Assembly (NCBI RefSeq): GCF_003945595.2
Contig: NW_024104096.1
Coordinates: 1,297,501-1,361,500, forward strand
From: Pipra filicauda
Taxonomy: Eukaryota > Chordata > Aves > Passeriformes > Pipridae
Length of the DNA: 64,000 bases
Direction of reading: 5' to 3'
Below, piece after piece: positions 61,201 through 64,000 of the stretch (the first letter of the stretch is position 1; the number at the start of each line of letters is the position of its first letter). The translations under genes and the position numbers were made by a program. The notes under the pieces are model-generated. The model was not told the origin of the DNA. It saw only the letters and a list, made by a program, of their open reading frames with translations, and searched no databases.

Positions 61201-64000
61201 TATGCTCCTTAGGCAATCAAAGATACAAGTATACATAGTGTGATTCAGTTACTATTTTAATATATTTATCATATGAAGTAATATATTTAATACATTAATT
61301 TTGAATTTGTTATTAAACGGATTTTTTTTCATATGTGTGATGATTCAGTACTTGAAACTGAAAAAATTCTTTTGTTTACAAAATTTAATCTGAAATGGAA
61401 TTACTTGTGTATAATTTATTTGAAGAGTTGCTTCTAATGAAAACATTATTTTGGACTGTGATTTTTTTTGTTCCACTTCTGCTTTTCCTTCCTCTGAGTG
61501 GGGCTTGATGCTATGAGTGGTCTTTGGATTGCTGCTGTCTGCTGTTTCCTACCTGTTCAGTTGTATATATGCAACTTTTGATAATTTTGCAGATGATCAA
61601 GTACATAATAGCAAATATTCTTAAATTAAAATTTCTAATATAATGATCCTTTAGGAAAAGGTTTGCCTTATATCTCAGTAGCTACACAGGAGTCCTCAAC
61701 TCATATTTAGAAATAGGTGTACAGCTTGAGAGAGCTCGTAGTTCTGTTTCCCTTACGAGAAGGTGGCTGAGACAGTTTGAGATTCTGTCATAGATTATGT
61801 CCTTGATAAAGTCCCAGGATGAAGAACATTTGCTTCCTGACTCTTCTCAAGAAGAAAGTGACTGAATGGATTTTTGCATGCCACAATTTGTCATGCATAT
61901 TGATCATGCTCTAATAATATAAAGTTAGGACTTGGATAAACTCACATGAGTAATTTTAGTAATTAAAAGTATATTGCAACTAATAGATTAAACGTTTTCT
62001 TTAAATCCTGCTGAATGCAAAGTGGCATCATGCTGGAAAGGTCACCTCCTTGTCTTTTCCGGGAACTGGAACATTGTGAGGGTTTCTGGCCTGGTTTAGG
62101 CCTGTGCATAAATATTGGTAGATGACTGTAGTTCCCTCTCAACCCTTACTGAACAACTGTCCCCACTATTCTTAAAATTCTATTGATTTTCTTTTAGAAG
62201 CAAAGGCCTATATTTGCATTGAGATGGAAAATGACTGTCTTCTCTACGGGTAGTTCTCCAAACCTGTAGGATGATCTTGTCCTGTGTGAAAAGATGAAGT
62301 GTGTTACCTCTGTTTTGTTGAAATTGCTGTCTGGAGTTCTGACACCTACAAGATTTTTGTTCAGGAGGCAGTATTTTCTAAGCACAATGGAAATGGAACA
62401 GAAGCCTGACTTGAAATATGCCAGTGAGATATTATTTTAGTCACGTTTTTCTTAGAAGCGTAATGCGTTTGGGTGAGAGACAATATTTTATTTGTCATCA
62501 GGCTTAAACATTTCAGTGACACTTTTTTTTTTTTAACCTTACCAATATATCCTTTGTTACTGATGATCAGTAACTGTAGATAAAACCACTGTTTCTATTT
62601 CATAGAAATCCTTGAGTCTCTTTTGCTGTGGTGACCATAATCAATGAAGCTACTGGATAGTGGTGCTCAGAAATCTGTTTGACAGTGATTACTTGTATTC
62701 TTTTCTGTCTCCCATTTTGTCTCATTATGCTCTCATGCCATAAGACAGACTGTAAATCTTTCTGAGGCAATAACTTCCTTATACAATGTCTACTGTCTTT
62801 TACATTATGTGACCGAGACTGCCAAGTGTGACCATTCAGATCCTTTCACACTGTAGCACTTCCAGTACTTCTTTCTCCTTGGCATCTTTGTTTTCATCTT
62901 GTGATCTGAGGTTTGCACTTAACATGTGTCGATTTATCTGGCAAGGAGTTCTTAGGTCAATGTTACTTTTTCCTTGCTATGGGGCAGAGGCTATGGGGCA
63001 CATTCTACTGAACAGAGTGGTAGAAGCCCAAAGGTGACTTATCAGTGCTGAACTCTTGCACAGCAGGCCAATGAACCAGTTAAATTATGTCATTTTAATA
63101 GCTCAAGGGTATAACGAATGGCCTTGTAAATTCTACTGCTGACAAATTTTTTTTTCCACTTGCTTGTTTTTGTGAATTGATGGTCATCTTGGGTGTAACT
63201 ACTCTAATCCTATATTTTACAAGTGTTAGAACCATTTGTTACTGGAATTAGTAACTATAATAGAAAGTGGATACATCAGCTTTTTGAGATGCATTCAGCA
63301 GCAGGACTGATGAGCAGATTTTTATCTAAAGCATCACATTGAACAAAATATGACTAAACATAAATCCTGTCAGTGAGCGCTCAGTCAGTTGTACTGTCTG
63401 CACATCATTCCCTGCAGTAGTGTAATTTTTTTGTTGTTGTGGGGTTTTTTATTTGCTTGGGGTTTTAAAGCACATTGTTTAATTGTGTTCATGGCAAAAT
63501 TATTATATTTCTGTTACCTCGTGAAAAATGGTGTTCCCCATTGGAGCATTACATTAGGTGATGTGAACCCTGGAGTAGGTGCTTTACTGTTGTTGAATCT
63601 GAGGTGGAGAAATAACATTAGTGATCATATAAGTAGTATGCTTGGCATATTATAAAAGTCTGTGTTGGAAGAATAAATAAGAATGCTTCAAAGAACACAG
63701 TTGATAGGCTACTACTTAGTTGCTTAGTAAGGGTCTAATGAAAGAAATTTATATATATATATATATGCATGTTTAGTTTGTATCCAGTAGGACATATTAT
63801 GGTTTGTTCCTTGCAACTCCAAAACATGAATTGCCTAAACCAGGGGAACAGTTAGTGCATTTCCCTCAGTCTGTTCTGGAGTTACCACCTTCATTTAGGA
63901 AAATGCAGGGTAATATCAATTACTTTCTTCCCCGCACTTTGCAAGCGAATATTGAATATTCAGTAACTTGGCAGGATATACTGTTTAAGTGATTATGATG

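Larger units (their letters stand above)
49386..64000 (+). other. CPEB3: CPEB3 intron (open at window end)
   Basis: Begins at the donor GTAAAT and has no further CPEB3 exon: the expected next peptide (beginning DRSRPYDTFNLHSLEN in the family) is not encoded anywhere to 64000. It contains the third short dispersed element (52167-52276), an 18-bp tandem duplication at 51957-51992 and an AT microsatellite at about 63750-63768. No HDV-like ribozyme, as found in the mammalian CPEB3 intron, could be seen by eye. Confidence 0.9.

Noticed and set aside
49386..64000. HDV-like CPEB3 ribozyme
   Set aside because: Known from the mammalian CPEB3 intron. No matching core was seen here, but the intron continues beyond the window and the search was by eye, so absence is not proven.
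1..64000. tRNA, rRNA, CRISPR, endogenous retrovirus with open gag/pol, bacterial-type operons
   Set aside because: None seen; the window is ordinary vertebrate gene and intron sequence apart from the items listed.

Overview
This is a vertebrate nuclear window, almost certainly from a bird. The evidence is split genes with GT-AG introns, CpG-island promoters, and CR1 LINE 3' ends of the avian type at 42440-42775 (+) and 33318-33715 (-). The conceptual MARCHF5 protein has the N-terminus I associate with chicken. No Alu, L1 or mammalian SINE is visible. The arrangement (CPEB3 and MARCHF5 head to head) matches the conserved amniote locus on human 10q23, seen here in reverse orientation.

Layout. 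1-530 is AT-rich. 530-1260 is a GC/CpG-rich island with a 19-bp minisatellite and no gene I can assign. 1260-10,880 is intergenic sequence with only old repeat remnants. MARCHF5 (minus strand) runs from a stop codon at 13257 to a start codon at 39651 in six exons. All splice junctions were reconstructed and give an uninterrupted 281-residue RING-CH E3 ligase of the outer mitochondrial membrane. 39250-40650 is a strong CpG island and bidirectional promoter. It carries four copies of a 12-bp ZNF143/THAP11-type motif spaced by whole helical turns.

On the plus strand of the same island starts a set of phase-compatible candidate exons (40101-40155, 40898-40929, 42083-42262, with a possible terminal exon from 45774 followed by AATAAA). 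They would encode a small protein of about 90 residues that I do not recognise. They could be an undescribed gene or alternative 5' exons of CPEB3. The large first coding exon of CPEB3 (300 codons, glutamine-rich, prion-like N-terminus) lies at 48475-49385. It is preceded by a moderately CpG-rich block with a TATA-like/CRE-like/octamer cluster that could be a second CPEB3 promoter. From 49386 to the end is CPEB3 intron; the RNA-binding exons lie beyond the window.

A short dispersed element of about 110 bp occurs three times (41520-41708, 42644-42752, 52167-52276). Each copy has 10-12-bp flanking target-site duplications and no poly(A) tail. One copy sits inside the tail of a CR1, which proves it is mobile.

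Functional theme: MARCHF5 controls mitochondrial dynamics and protein turnover, and CPEB3 controls dendritic mRNA translation. They share a promoter region, but no pathway link is evident from the sequence.
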